From contig OX328112.1 of assembly GCA_946811185.2 (NCBI GenBank), positions 15,109,215-15,173,214 on the forward strand: a stretch of DNA of 64,000 nt, in the 5' to 3' direction. The DNA comes from Hippopus hippopus (Eukaryota > Mollusca > Bivalvia > Cardiida > Cardiidae). Shown here piece after piece: positions 41,805-52,090 of this stretch (position 1 is the stretch's first letter; every line of letters starts with the position of its first letter). The position numbers and the translations under genes were made by a program. The notes under the pieces are model-generated. The model ran no database searches. It had not been told where the DNA came from and was given only the letters and a program-made list of their open reading frames with translations.

Positions 41805-42775
41805 TTTTCACCAAGTATTTTGGTCATGTCTGGTAAAAGGTCTCTGAGGTAAATCTTAGAAAAATTTTCTGTGCACTCTATAGGCCACATTTTTAGTGCA
41901 ATACTGATGAAATTGGTCTGAATGTTTGTTATAGTGATATATCTTTTAGACAAGTTTAGAATTGGGTCATGTCAAGTCAAGAAAGAGGTCACTTGAACAA
42001 ATTTTAGGAAAAAAAACTACGTAGTGTGCATATTTTCAGTCTGATATTCTTGAAAATCAGTCAGAATATTTGTCTTGATGATATCTCGGACAACTTAGAA
42101 ATTGGATCACAAAGGGTAAAAATGTCAGTCATTGGGACAATCTTAGAAAAACCTTGTTTGCTCTCAAGAGGCCACATTTTCAGTATGATACTCATGAAAA
42201 TTGGCCAGAATATTTCCTCATGATACTAGTATCTCAGACAAGTTCAAAATTAGATCATTTAAGGTCAAAAAGTGGGTCACATGGGCAAATCTTAGAAACA
42301 ACTTGTGTGCACAGTCTAGAGCCCATTTTTAGTCGGATTTTCATGATCAGAATGTTTTGTCTTGGTGAAATCTTGAACTTGTTTGAAATTGGTTCACATA
42401 AGGTCAAAAAGAAGGTCACTGGGACAAATCTTAGAAAAAACTTGTATGCGCTCTAGAGGCCACATTTTCATTATGATATTTGTAAAAATTGGTCAGAATG
42501 TTTGTCTTGATGATATCTCAGACAAGTGCAAATTGGATCTGGTCTTGTCAAAAAGTAAGGCACAGGAATAAATCTTAGAAAAACCTTGAGTGCACTCTAG
42601 AGGCCACATTTTTTGGTATGATACTCATGAAACATAGTAGAATGTGTATCTTGATGACATCTAGGACAAGTTCAAACTGGGTCACATGTTATCAAAAGGT
42701 TACTAACACTCGTGCATTTTGCATTGTCAGAACATGGATCTCAGGTGAACAAGTGGCCCTCTTAATTTTTATTCT
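41805..42775 (+). repeat. Tandem array of about 130-bp units
   Basis: About seven units, each with gaatgtttgtcttgatgata, a caagttcaaaattgg-type block, ggtcaaaaag, gggacaaatcttagaaaaac and ctctagaggccacatttt. It ends ggatctcaggtgaac, aagtggccctctta. This array type is widespread in bivalves, in my experience. Plus-strand frames here are repeat artefacts. Confidence 0.8.
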
Positions 42776-43019
42776 TAACTCTTATCTATATCATACCTCA
42801 GATGCTATCTGGTCATACCTCAAGAAGGGCATTAAGCTATATGATTTGTTGGTATTTTTAATCATATTATCTTAATGTCATGATAGAATTTACGGAACAG
42901 TCAAAATCTGTCAAAATTTTAGATTTTGTTGATAACAACTATGCAAGAAGTATCTGTAGAAAAGGACAGAGTGTTCCTGTTTAAAACAATGTTTTTCAAA
43001 AACAATCCTTTTTGATGCC

Positions 43020-43232
43020 ATGGCCAATTTACCATTTGAAGAAAATGTCAACGAATCGAGACTGAAATGTGCAGGCAACTAATCAAATACTGTTCTGATG
43101 ATTTGTTCTTGTAGAAAGCGTGAAAAAAGGAAGAAAACGCTGCTCACTGGCATTTTCTCCATTTTCAACAATGCTTCAAAAGCTATCTTCCTCAGGGTGA
43201 TTAAAACTCGGGTTTGTGTAGTAAGGGGTTAA
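43020..43232 (+). mobile_element. piggyBac-like MITE, 5' decayed
   Basis: Hairpin (gaaaacgctgctcactggcattttctcc) and short arm to gtaaggggTTAA; the long arm is only faintly visible. Confidence 0.6.
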
Positions 43233-43378
43233 AGAAACATTATACTGTAACAGAATAAAGGAGTAAGAAAATTGTCATTGAACTCCAGAGAAGTAGAGTG
43301 TGGGATCTACCAGTACACAAATTTTAACACCTTTGATGTTTCACTGGAGATAGGTACCCAGTAGGGTTATAGTAACCT

Positions 43379-43611
43379 TTGAAGGACTTTACCAGAAGAC
43401 AAAAATTAAGAGTTGTCCAAGTTGAAAGCATTAATTTGTAGACAAGAATGTAAAGGTTACTCAAAAATTAAAATTGTTTTGGGAAGAGTAGAAATCATTT
43501 TGGGAAACGAAGAAAATGGTGGTAACCAACATTTTTTCCTTTTCCCCCAGTGTTTTCAAAAGCTTTCTTCCTCAAGGTTGTTAATAGCCAGGATAGTGTG
43601 GAAAAGTGTCA
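43379..43611 (+). mobile_element. piggyBac-like MITE
   Basis: Left end gactttaccagaagac, core with mismatched stems (aaaatggtggtaaccaacatttt), right end tggaaaagtgTCAT. The centre base reads GGTAACC although the arms are in + order. Confidence 0.72.
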
Positions 43612-43626
43612 TGTTGCTTTTGTAGA

Positions 43627-43760
43627 CATTGTAGACTGAGAGCAGGTTGAACAGTCGGATCTTGAATGTACACTGTCCGCAAAATTGTCACATATTCTGT
43701 CCAAAACTATTTTGAAATAGCAATAGTCAGTCTGTTTTTCCTCATTGAAAAGGTAAATTT
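43627..43760. repeat. Small palindrome family fragment
   Basis: agactgagagcaggttgaac, agtcggatcttgaatgtaca, ctgtccgcaaaattgtc. Confidence 0.5.
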
Positions 43761-43781
43761 CATTGATTGAGTGCTCTTGGG

Positions 43782-43997
43782 TTAAATCCTTAACCAAACA
43801 ACAAAATTTCAGACTGGTCAAAATTGAAAGCATTTGCCGACAACAAATTCAGTGTGGCTCAAATGATAATTTCTGTCTTCAATGAGGTAGAAAACATTGT
43901 TAGGGAAGGAGACCGGCATTTTCTCCTTTTCCCACAGTGTTTTCAAAGCTACCTCTTCAGGGTCATTGAAAATCAGGATTTTGTGGTAAAGGGTTGA
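43782..43997 (+). mobile_element. piggyBac-like MITE, first of a chain of three
   Basis: TTAA at 43782, TTGA at 43994-43997 shared with the next copy. The left stem and centre are partly deleted (gggaaggagaccggcatttt). Confidence 0.8.
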
Positions 43998-44206
43998 TCC
44001 TTGACCAAATAATCCTGTGGTTTAACAGTCTTACGGAAAAAGGCTCTTTGAAACATTGTGATGAAAGGAGAAAATACTGGTAACCAGCATTTATGTTTTC
44101 AACCTTTTCAAAAAGAAAACTCATAATTTTAGCCAGATTTATTGTATCGCGTGCAAGGACTTTGAATGTGGAAGAGTTTAAATTTTTTTTCATTTGGTAA
44201 AGGTAA
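43994..44206 (-). mobile_element. piggyBac-like MITE, second of the chain
   Basis: Starts at the shared TTGA, ends tggtaaagGTAA at 44203-44206, shared again. Most of the right stem is deleted. Confidence 0.78.
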
Positions 44207-44432
44207 ACTCTTTACCAAACAAAAAAAAATTATACTAGTCTAAACTCAAAGCATTTGCAGACGACAGTATAAATATGACTGAAAAAGTGAAATTTGGTTT
44301 GGGAAGGGTAAAAAACATTGTGGGAAAAGGAGAAAATGCTGGTTACCAGCTTTTTCTCCTTTTCCCACAATGTTTTCAAAAGGCTTCTTTCTTCGGGTCG
44401 TTAAAAGTCATGATTGTGTGGTAAAGAGTTGA
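44203..44432 (+). mobile_element. piggyBac-like MITE, third of the chain
   Basis: Starts at the shared GTAA, ends tggtaaagagTTGA. Core 44311-44377 nearly perfect with one central mismatch (ccagctttt). Confidence 0.83.
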
Positions 44433-44614
44433 GGCCATCTTACCATATTTGCACAAGGTATCAACAGAGGATGATATTGGACACTTTATCATGTTTGTTT
44501 AATATAAAGTTGTCATTCTGATAGTGCCCAATCTGCCTTGTTTTGCCTTGTCCAGGTTGGAAACATTTAGTTTCCCATGACCAATTCACTGTAATAAGGG
44601 TATTTATCTGTTTA

Positions 44615-44720
44615 TTATTTTTTTACCAGACAAAATTTTAGTCTTGTTGATATGGAAAGCATTTGCAGGTGATGTTTTAAATGTGACCCAAATGGTGGGA
44701 TTTGAATTTACTGGAGTAAT
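44615..44720 (+). mobile_element. piggyBac-like MITE, long-arm fragment
   Basis: ttaccagacaaaattttagtc ... gtgacccaaatggtgggattt, cut off just before the next copy. Confidence 0.65.
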
Positions 44721-44946
44721 TTAACCCTTTATCACACAATCCTGAGTTTAAGAAACCCTTTGGAAGAAGGGCTTTGAAAATATTGTGGGAAAAGAAGAAA
44801 ATGCTGGTAACCAGCATTTTCTACTTTTCCCACAATTTTTTCTACCCTTCTAGCGACAAAAACCTTTATGCGAGCCTGATTTTACTTCTGTAAAGGCTTT
44901 GAATATACAGACAGGTCTAAAATTCTGCTGTATGGTAAAGCGTTGG
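44721..44946 (-). mobile_element. piggyBac-like MITE
   Basis: TTAA at 44721, TTGG at 44943. Core 44779-44838, right stem slightly mutated. A right-stem remnant of another copy follows (44950-44990). Confidence 0.8.
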
Positions 44947-45017
44947 TGTTGGTTAGCAGCATTTTCTCCTTTTCCAACAATATGTCAAATATCTTATTCG
45001 GTACTACTCAGGGGCCC

Positions 45018-45270
45018 AGCCCTAGTATTGCAGTCAGTAGCTTACTTGACTTGAAAACAGGGGGTTGGTGGTCCCAATCCACAGCTTGGCTAATTTCTTT
45101 CCAAGAATTGATGATAGTCATAGGGACTAGGGTTCATTCCTCTCTCGCTGGTAATCTTTTTTTTGACCATGGTTATGTGGGAAAGCAGCCAGTGGCTGGG
45201 GAAAAATATTGTGCATAGTACTGGAACAGAAACAGTGGTAAGCATGGATAGGTGCACTGGCTACCTTGAT
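45018..45270 (+). mobile_element. SINE family 1, 5' part, split by an insertion
   Basis: tRNA-like head (tattgcagtcagtagctta; ggtggtcccaatccacagc), body to gcactggctaccttgat. The 3' part continues at 47669. Confidence 0.7.
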
Positions 45271-45274
45271 TTAA

Positions 45275-47664
45275 GGTAGCAGGCCCCTAACACTTCTAGT
45301 GCAGCATGGAACAAAATTTCTTGTTAGTTGATAAATAAGGATTTATACCGATATAATACTTTTGCACATTTTTAACTGACCAGAAATTCCTTTGATATCT
45401 ATCTTGAAATTATTTGTTGATACTTTTGTTAGTTTCCTGAAAAGGGAGGTAATTATTATCTCCCTTTGTAATGATAATATAGTGGTTTTAGATTTATAAA
45501 CAAGACAAATTTATGATGCATAGCATCATAGAAGCCGCAATCTTTTGTTGGACAATTTCAGAAATATTGACTCTCTTGAGAAATTGTGATTACATTTTTT
45601 GTATCTGTTTTTACCCCCACCCCCACCAGCGGAAAATCATGACAAATGGTACTAAAATGCAAGGAAAAAAGAAACAGAAAATAACATGTATATGTATTCT
45701 AATTCTTAAAAAAAAAAGAAGTTTAGAGAGGAATCTTAAATAATCTTGTTATTATATTATTATTATAAAGTGATGTTTATTTGGAAAAAAAAAACATGTG
45801 AAAGCATCGGAATTTTTAAATTTCTACTCGAAATTTGAAAATGGAGAAATTGTGCATTCGATTACAGCATTTTCCATTTATTTAATGATTTTAGAAAGGA
45901 AACTTCTATATAGCAGCGTTAAAGGCAATACTACAGAATTATTTATGTTACTAATTATTCAAAGTGATATTAAGATCGTTATTCACATATGATGTTTACA
46001 TGTATTTACAATTTTTATCAGTGATCTCTTCTTTGTGTTTCTTTTTTTTTTACAACAAAAAAGAAAAAAAGAAAAAGAAAAAAAAAGAAAATATTCAACA
46101 ACTTTTTTCTAAAAGATGATCTTCTTGCTTGTCAAAAGTATCTTAGCATGCTTGTAACACAGTGAATCTTTACATTTCTACTCTAGAAACAAAAACTTTT
46201 GCATGGCAACTCCAAAATTATTCTGATCATAGCCTGCACACTTGGCACAAACCACGTTTATTTTATTCCTGAAATGGCAGCCACACACACACACACAAAA
46301 AAAAACATTTTTTAAGTTTTTAAAGATCTGGATCTATTCAACCACAACATAATAACTATTACTATACATATTTCGTTTAATAAACAGTAGTTTGAACCAT
46401 TTTCTGCATAGGCCTTGTACATACCTAGTGTAAAACTTTAATGTAAATTTCAAGAGCTATTCTAAACCTTTGACCAGCAGCGACGTAAAAAGTTGTATAT
46501 TCACAGTAATAGCTTCTGTAATAAATTTAACCCTTCGACTACACAACGAAATAGATACACTGAATAAGGAAAACATACAAGATTTTTTTTTATGTTTAAG
46601 AAATATCTTATAGAGTATTAAAAAAATATTACATGGGCTATGTGCTGTCTGATCTTCATCTATTTCCGTCATTTTCGAGCAGCTTCAACCCTTAGAGCAC
46701 CAGGCACCACCATGATAATTACTGTAGTCAATGTACATCACGATCCACACATCATGATTCAAGCAGGCCTGGTTTCAAGGGTTCTGTAGATCAGGGCCAT
46801 ACCGTACAGCACGTCCAGTCTGATCATAACAGCTTCGACACACAACACAGTAAATGCTAAATTTTACAGGTCTCATAAGGTAGATATTCCGTGTAACAAA
46901 AATCCATTCGGCTAAAGTGTCGACGAAGGGAAGAAAAAGGGTTATCTTTTCGCAAGTATTCTATAAATAGCTGATGTAGACGCCTCTTGTGTAGGGAGGT
47001 AACCAGTCTATACCTTGATCAAAGGTTAACCGCCGTTTTATCCTTTACAAATTAAGACTGGACGAAAAACTTGTACATAAAATTGCTTCTGATTATCATA
47101 TTCTAAGATGCTGTCTATATCATAACCATCATTATTTTGTTTTGTAAAAAAGTAGACAAACGCGAAAACCATTGAGAGATGGGAAAGCTTGTGATAAACG
47201 GAAAGCATAACAACTTCGTTTGGGAAAATAGACGGAATCCTATATGTTTGAAAACTTCGGGGGACTAGCCAATTAAAGGATGTTTATCTTTCTGTATTTT
47301 TTATTGTTATTTGGGAATGAACTATATATTGCAAGAAAACCAGGTTTGAATTTCATGTAGGTCTGTTGGAATACTTAAGAAAGAGTCATGTGGAGCAATT
47401 CTGTCACAACAACACAACATTATTAGAAATTTTACAAAAATTATGACCTATCGAATAATAACTGATCATCTACATAGTAAATAGTTTAGGTACATTCCTA
47501 CTGGAAGCCGCTTTCGAGCGGCTTCCAATGATAATTCTAAGAAGGAAAAAAAGGAAAAAGTGGCTTGGTAAAAGTGGTACAATAATACTTATTTTTAATC
47601 ATAACAAATTTTGTAGGATAATATTATAGTGGAAATAGCTGTTTTCCATTAGGGGTCGACTACC
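45275..47664 (+). mobile_element. 2.39-kb TTAA-flanked element, non-autonomous
   Basis: TTAA at 45271-45274 and 47665-47668. Inverted ends: GGTAGCAGGCCCCTAAC and, on the right, reverse complement GGTAGTCGACCCCTAATGG. The ends resemble those of the 'aaggtctatggcccc' MITEs (25475, 37706). It is inserted in a SINE whose two halves flank it. The interior is AT-rich with short frames only (the longest near 45513-45743 and 46457-46672) and no transposase motif. It has a strong hairpin at 47502-47527 and a purine tract at 46058-46092. GG-starting ends with TTAA targets would suit Kolobok; this is inference. Confidence 0.75.
47502..47527. other. GC-rich perfect hairpin with TTCG loop
   Basis: TGGAAGCCGCT, TTCG, AGCGGCTTCCA: an 11-bp perfect stem and a four-base loop inside the 2.39-kb element, in otherwise AT-rich DNA. 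Confidence 0.8.
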
Positions 47665-47668
47665 TTAA

Positions 47669-47770
47669 CCGTAATAATGTTGAACATGGTATTAAACACC
47701 ATGCAGACTATCACTCAGTTGATTGATCAACCAATCAACCAACCAACCAATCAATCAATCAATCAATATT
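47669..47770 (+). mobile_element. SINE family 1, 3' part
   Basis: ccgtaataatgttgaacatg, gtattaaacaccatgcagac and a long (CAAT/CAAC)n tail complete the SINE begun at 45018. Confidence 0.75.
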
Positions 47771-47799
47771 CCTCAGGGTTGTCAGAAACTTGCGACTGT

Positions 47800-48145
47800 T
47801 TGAATGTGATGTAAAAGGCTAATCCTTTCAGCCCTGAATAAACCTAAGGAGCACTTTCAGTCTCCAAATAAGACCCTTATAATTGAAATGCCAATGCAAT
47901 GTCCTAAATGTATCAGCAAAGTTTATGCAGTCTGATCTTGATCTACACTGGCCACAAAAGCAATTATAGTCGTGAAAGAGAGGCTTTAGGGATTAAGTTG
48001 TGTTTCATCCTCATGGGACAACTCCTTACCTCATTTAGAAATGTATTGATCTGTTCTTGTAGACCTCTCTTGATAAGCTTGACCTGGTATAATTCAAATA
48101 ATGTTTAAAGCGGCATAAAACACCACTCTATTAATCAGTAACCTG
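47800..48145 (+). repeat. Small palindrome family and SINE 3' end
   Basis: gcagtctgatcttgatctac at 47929 belongs to the small palindrome family. 48085-48135 is a SINE 3' end (aatgtttaaagcggcataaa, acaccactc). Confidence 0.55.
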
Positions 48146-48581
48146 TTGACCAGGGCACATATTTGGCCCTAAATTTTGGGTAGGAAAATCCTTGAATATT
48201 GTTTTGAATTATCAGTTTCTTGACTGTTTCTGAATTATGAAATACGCAGATAAAACTTCTTTGAAATTCACCTAGGTAGGTTAATGTTGAGAAAAATCCT
48301 AGGAAAAGGTACAATTAATTGTTACAAGTGATTGCTTCTTTTGCAGAAAGATTGGCTGTCAAGTAAGTTTGCTGCATTATTATGAGTTTTTATTTTTTTG
48401 AAGCCGTCTGTCTTCATTGCCAAAGTCAGGTTAAAGTTTATACCTGTAAAACCTGTAGTTTTATCATTATGCTTATCAGTAGAATGCTTGATTAATCAGT
48501 TGAAGAATATCGCACTGTCAGTCTGCTGTCGCTCTGAAGGACCTTGAGTTTGTAAGATTATTTCCTGGAGAACCAAATATA
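48146..48581. other. No gene seen
   Basis: Contains an eroded hairpin (aggaaaaggtacaattaatt, tacaagtgattgcttctttt) near 48300 that may be a MITE relative. Confidence 0.35.
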
Positions 48582-48775
48582 ATAACCCCTTACAAAACTA
48601 TCCCATGTTTCAATGATCCAGAAGATATAGGCTGATGAAAACATTTTGAGATAAGGAGAAAAGGCTGGATACCAGAATGATCCCCTTTTCCCACATTGTT
48701 TTCTGTCCTTCCTAGGACAAATTTCGTCATTTTAGCCACATAGATTTTGTCATATAATATGCACCTCTAAATTAA
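48582..48775 (-). mobile_element. piggyBac-like MITE, decayed
   Basis: ATAA, then ccccttacaaaactatccc. The hairpin has several mismatches and the long arm is truncated. Confidence 0.65.
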
Positions 48776-48832
48776 CCCTAAAAGCCCCTGTCACAACTTT
48801 GTCTGAAAAGATCAAATTTGGCACCTTATATT

Positions 48833-49061
48833 TTAACTCTTTACCACACAATCCGGACTTTTAACGACCCTGAGACAGAAGCCTATAGAAAACATTGTTG
48901 GAAAAGGAGAAAATGCTGGTAACCAGCATTTTCTCCTTTACCCACAATAATTTCTATACTATCAAAGTCAGAAATCCTCATATTAACAAGATTTAATTTG
49001 TTGTCTGCAGATGCTTTGAATTTGGTTCAGTCCAAAAATTTGTAGTTTGGTAAAGAGTTAA
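48833..49061 (-). mobile_element. piggyBac-like MITE, 229 bp
   Basis: TTAA on both sides, ends ctctttaccacacaatccg and tggtaaagag. Core centre GGTAACC. Confidence 0.86.
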
Positions 49062-49138
49062 ACTATTGACAAGTTCTAGACTGTGAATTTAGAAAAAAAA
49101 CTTGAAAAGTAATTTTTTTTACATTGATTCTTTTTCAG

Positions 49139-49362
49139 ATGGCCTGCAATTTAAAAATTACTGCATAGAATAGGCAGAAACAGACTATGGTGTCATAATT
49201 TAGAGGACATCCAAAATGAGTGGAAAGCTGGTTCCCAGGGTTCCACCTAGACCAATTCCTACACAAGATAGGATCAGGCAGCCTGGAGTCAGTCTATCAA
49301 CTCGACACACAGCATCTTCCCTTCAGAAATATGGAAACAATGCTGCTAGCAAAGAGTTAAAG
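49139..49362 (+). CDS. Putative first coding exon of an unidentified gene
   Basis: The upstream sequence tttttttacattgattctttttcag is a strong 3' splice site, so the exon would start at 49139. The leader contains a nine-codon upstream frame (MACNLKIT, stop at 49166-49168) before the ATG at 49216 (context caaaATGA). From there 49 codons run open: MSGKLVPRVPPRPIPTQD, then a basic, Ser/Thr-rich stretch ending NNAASKELK, to AAG|GTAAAG at 49362/49363, phase 0. The product starts with a Pro/Arg-rich, probably disordered N-terminus. No domain is recognisable. It lies between MITEs (ending 49061 and starting 49733), which would be intronic. Both splice signals plus codon-like sequence make it the best coding candidate here. 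Confidence 0.5.
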
Positions 49363-49732
49363 GTAAAGTCTCACTTGAATAAAATAGGCTGTTAGATACC
49401 ATCAGTCATACAAAACTGTTTATGGTTCCTTTAACCCTTTCAGCAACATAGGCTAAAACAGTTTTCTTTGCAGACAACATAGATCAAGATCAGACTGTAC
49501 AGAACATACAGTCTCATCTTGGATTTATAAAGATTTGCCTGTACAATATCTCATAGGAATATGATAATGGGTCACACTAGTTGGTAGCTGTCAAAATGGG
49601 AACCCTTGCCGAAAGGGCAATGGTTGTGCCCCTTTTAGTACTTAAAATTCCCATTGAAAAGGTAACTGCAGCCTAGTATTGACTTCTGCATGTTGTGCTC
49701 TTGTTGAGGAATACACCAAAATGGAAGCTTTT
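49363..49732. other. Putative intron sequence with a small palindrome
   Basis: 49436-49545 is a copy of the small palindrome family (acatagatcaagatcagact, acagaacatacagtctcatc). Nothing else recognised. Confidence 0.45.
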
Positions 49733-49962
49733 TTAACTCTTTACCAAACAACAAAATTTTAGTCTTGTGGAAATTGAAAGCTTTCTCAGATGACATATCA
49801 AATGTGGTTAAAATAATGATTTATGTCTCAGACAGGTAAGAAAACATTATGGGAAAAGGAGAAAATGCTGGTTACCACCATTTTTCTCCTTTTTCCTTAC
49901 TGTTTTGAAAAGCTTTCACCCTAAGGGTCATTAAAACTCTGGATTGTTTGGTAAAGGGTTAA
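49733..49962 (+). mobile_element. piggyBac-like MITE, 230 bp
   Basis: TTAA on both sides. Centre and right stem mutated (gttaccaccatttttctcc). Confidence 0.82.
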
Positions 49963-50800
49963 CTGGGGCCTTCAAATACCTTCTTGAAATTTTCTGGTAG
50001 ATAAATTAGACTATTGCATTTGAAAAGATGCTTTTCCAGCATCCAAATAAACCAGCCAAACTTGCGAGTTTTCAAAACACAACACCTTTCTTCCCCCTCC
50101 CCCTCCCCCTCCCCCAAAGTAAATACAAAGGCAGAAATTTCTGAATATGTTTCAATCTGTTAAAGGATAAAGAACCTTATATACCAGTAAATTTTCCGGC
50201 TCAAATGCATGCGTCGCAATTGGATAAAATAACACACACGACAGAAAAAAAAATCCTTATCTACACACTGTGAAACATGGTTCTAAATATTGTGGGATGA
50301 GGTATCTTGTGCACAAACTAAGCATGCATCGATTTGCGATTTGATTAGTCAAAATGTTTTGCTGTAATATTTATCCACCATTCATAAAAACAGAGTAACT
50401 ACCTTCCACATTATTAATTGTCTCATTTTGTTTATCGTTTTTCTATGAAATGTCAAAAATTGCAAAATGTTGTTGTTGAAAGTTGCAGGTTTGTAATAAA
50501 AGGAATACTATGTTGTAGTAACTTTCCAGGTGCATGTACTTACTTCTCACTGCGTAAGAAAGTTTTTATATTACACTCGACCTTCGGTCTCACACAGTAT
50601 CAGATTTTCTCACTATGCTCGAATTAAATACAAGCACCAGGAAAGTTACTAAAACATAATATTCTGTATATATATAAATTCTGTTACTTATACAGACTTT
50701 TTCTTTACCATCTGAGTGATCATTATGCCAGTCTGATAGCACATATGAAACTTTGGTGTCCTTGATAACCTATGAGACTGGAATGTTGTTGTCATGTTTG
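49963..50800. other. No gene; C-run tract and unique sequence
   Basis: Apart from the C-run at 50093 I see only AT-rich sequence and a 69-codon frame at 50418-50627 without recognisable domains. Confidence 0.35.
50093..50115 (-). other. Four C5 runs (G-quadruplex on minus strand)
   Basis: CCCCCT three times then CCCCC: four five-base runs with one-base loops, the pattern of a very stable G-quadruplex on the minus strand. Confidence 0.75.
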
Positions 50801-51137
50801 TTAAAGTAACAACAGCTGCCAAAAGTAAACAAAGCAGGTGTTAAAATGCATTTAAATCTAAATCATAATCAATTAAAAGTATGGTAATCATTGTGAAGAT
50901 GACAGTCTGTTATGGTATGGTTGGTCCAAGTATTAGTCACTGGCAGAGAAATTAATTTCAAATCTAGGTTAAAAGTTGCCAGGTCACACTATCTTTAGTT
51001 TACTTTTGTTACCTGGGTCGGCCAAACGATAACAGATTGTCATCTAAACAATATTTTCCATACTTTGAAATGGTGTGATTTAAATTCAAATGCATTTTAA
51101 CACCCGCATTGCTTTTTGGCTGCTATTGGTCCTTTAA
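50801..51137 (+). mobile_element. TTAA 'agtaacaa' element, complete copy
   Basis: TTAA at 50801 and 51134. Ends agtaacaacagctgccaaaa and, in reverse complement from the right, aggaccaatagcagccaaaa. Sub-terminal inverted blocks taaaatgcatttaaatc / gatttaaattcaaatgcatttta. No coding capacity. Other copies: 19471, 19801, 39126. Confidence 0.78.
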
Positions 51138-51164
51138 TTATAATTCATGAAACAAAGATCTGGA

Positions 51165-51209
51165 AGAATAAGACTAGGAATGTTCCTAAGATGGTTGGTG
51201 ATTACAGAC
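51165..51209. mobile_element. Remnant of the 'gggtccgtaatcacc' MITE
   Basis: ctggaagaataagactagg, aatgttcctaagatggttgg, tgattacagacac matches 40525-40568. Confidence 0.6.
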
Positions 51210-51350
51210 ACTGATCAGGTCCAGATTGTGACTTTCTCAACCATCAAGAGCCCTGATATTTTTCCAAAGTTGTCTGCTGCAAAGGTTTCAGAAGGTAGCA
51301 TGTTAAATGTTTTGATTGCTGAACAGGAATGGTATCGGAGAAATCAAGAC
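51208..51350 (+). CDS. Exon-like coding stretch, unidentified
   Basis: In one frame this reads TDQVQIVTFSTIKSPDIFP, KLSAAKVSEGSMLNVLIAEQ, EWYRRNQDLLS without stops and with natural-looking composition. It is bounded on the left by a MITE remnant and on the right by another MITE. Possible acceptors are GATTACAG|A (51207) or ATCAAG|AGC (51248, phase 0, compatible with the exon ending at 49362). A possible donor is GAAG|GTAGCA (51294). It could be a later exon of the gene starting at 49139, or a gene fragment. No domain recognised. Confidence 0.3.
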
Positions 51351-51560
51351 TTACTCTCTACAATGCCATCACATGTTTTAACAACAGTGATGAAAAAAAG
51401 CTTTTGAAAATGTTGTGAAAGGAGAAAATGCTGGTATACAGCATTTATTCCTGTACCCACAATATTTTCCTCATTTTAAAAAGACATGTTTAATTTTTTG
51501 TATGCAGAATTGATCTGCTGTCTATATGAACTAGTCTAACATTTTGTCATTTGGTTGAAA
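51351..51560 (-). mobile_element. piggyBac-like MITE, decayed
   Basis: Left end ttactctctacaatgccatc, hairpin with centre ggtatacagc, right end catttggttgaaatttaag. Confidence 0.65.
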
Positions 51561-51934
51561 TTTAAGTAAGGGTAACCACATTGTTTTGAGTAACTATGAC
51601 ATGTATAATTAAAATACCTGATGCTTTTTATGGACAATTAGTTCTCTTAACATAATGTTTTTACAAAGGAACAGTTTGAGTTTTACAGTTTTCTGGTATG
51701 GCCAAGTAAACCCATGACTTCTACAATTTTTTTTCAACACACAACCTTAACAACTTTTCCAAGCAGTTGCTGCCTTACCCCAAAATAATTGATACCAAGT
51801 AAATTTTTAAGGTTTTTTCCTTTAAATTGATATGCCCAAAATGAAACATACATAAAGTGGTGGTGTCTCAGAAACTAACTTTAATAGTTAATAGTAACAG
51901 ATTTCCTCTAATAGTAACAGGTTTCCTCTCTTAT
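51561..51934. other. No gene seen
   Basis: AT-rich. A short direct repeat, taatagtaacag(a/g)tttcctct, occurs at 51890 and 51911. Confidence 0.4.
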
Positions 51935-52090
51935 GTTGCAAGCATTGGCTGATGACAAATTGAACATACCTCATATGATGCAAATTGGTTTTGAAAGGAT
52001 TGAAATCATTGTGGAAAAAGATAATACCAAATTTCCGAAGCCTTTCTTTCTCACAGTCATGGAATCATTGGATGTTTGAAAAAGGGTTAA
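51935..52090 (+). mobile_element. piggyBac-like MITE lacking its hairpin
   Basis: Long arm (gcattggctgatgacaaatt ...), then almost directly the short arm (cctttctttctcacagtcat) and gTTAA at 52087-52090, shared with the next copy. Confidence 0.65.

Noticed and set aside
41750..42875. Series of open frames on both strands
   Set aside because: Explained by the ~130-bp tandem repeat.
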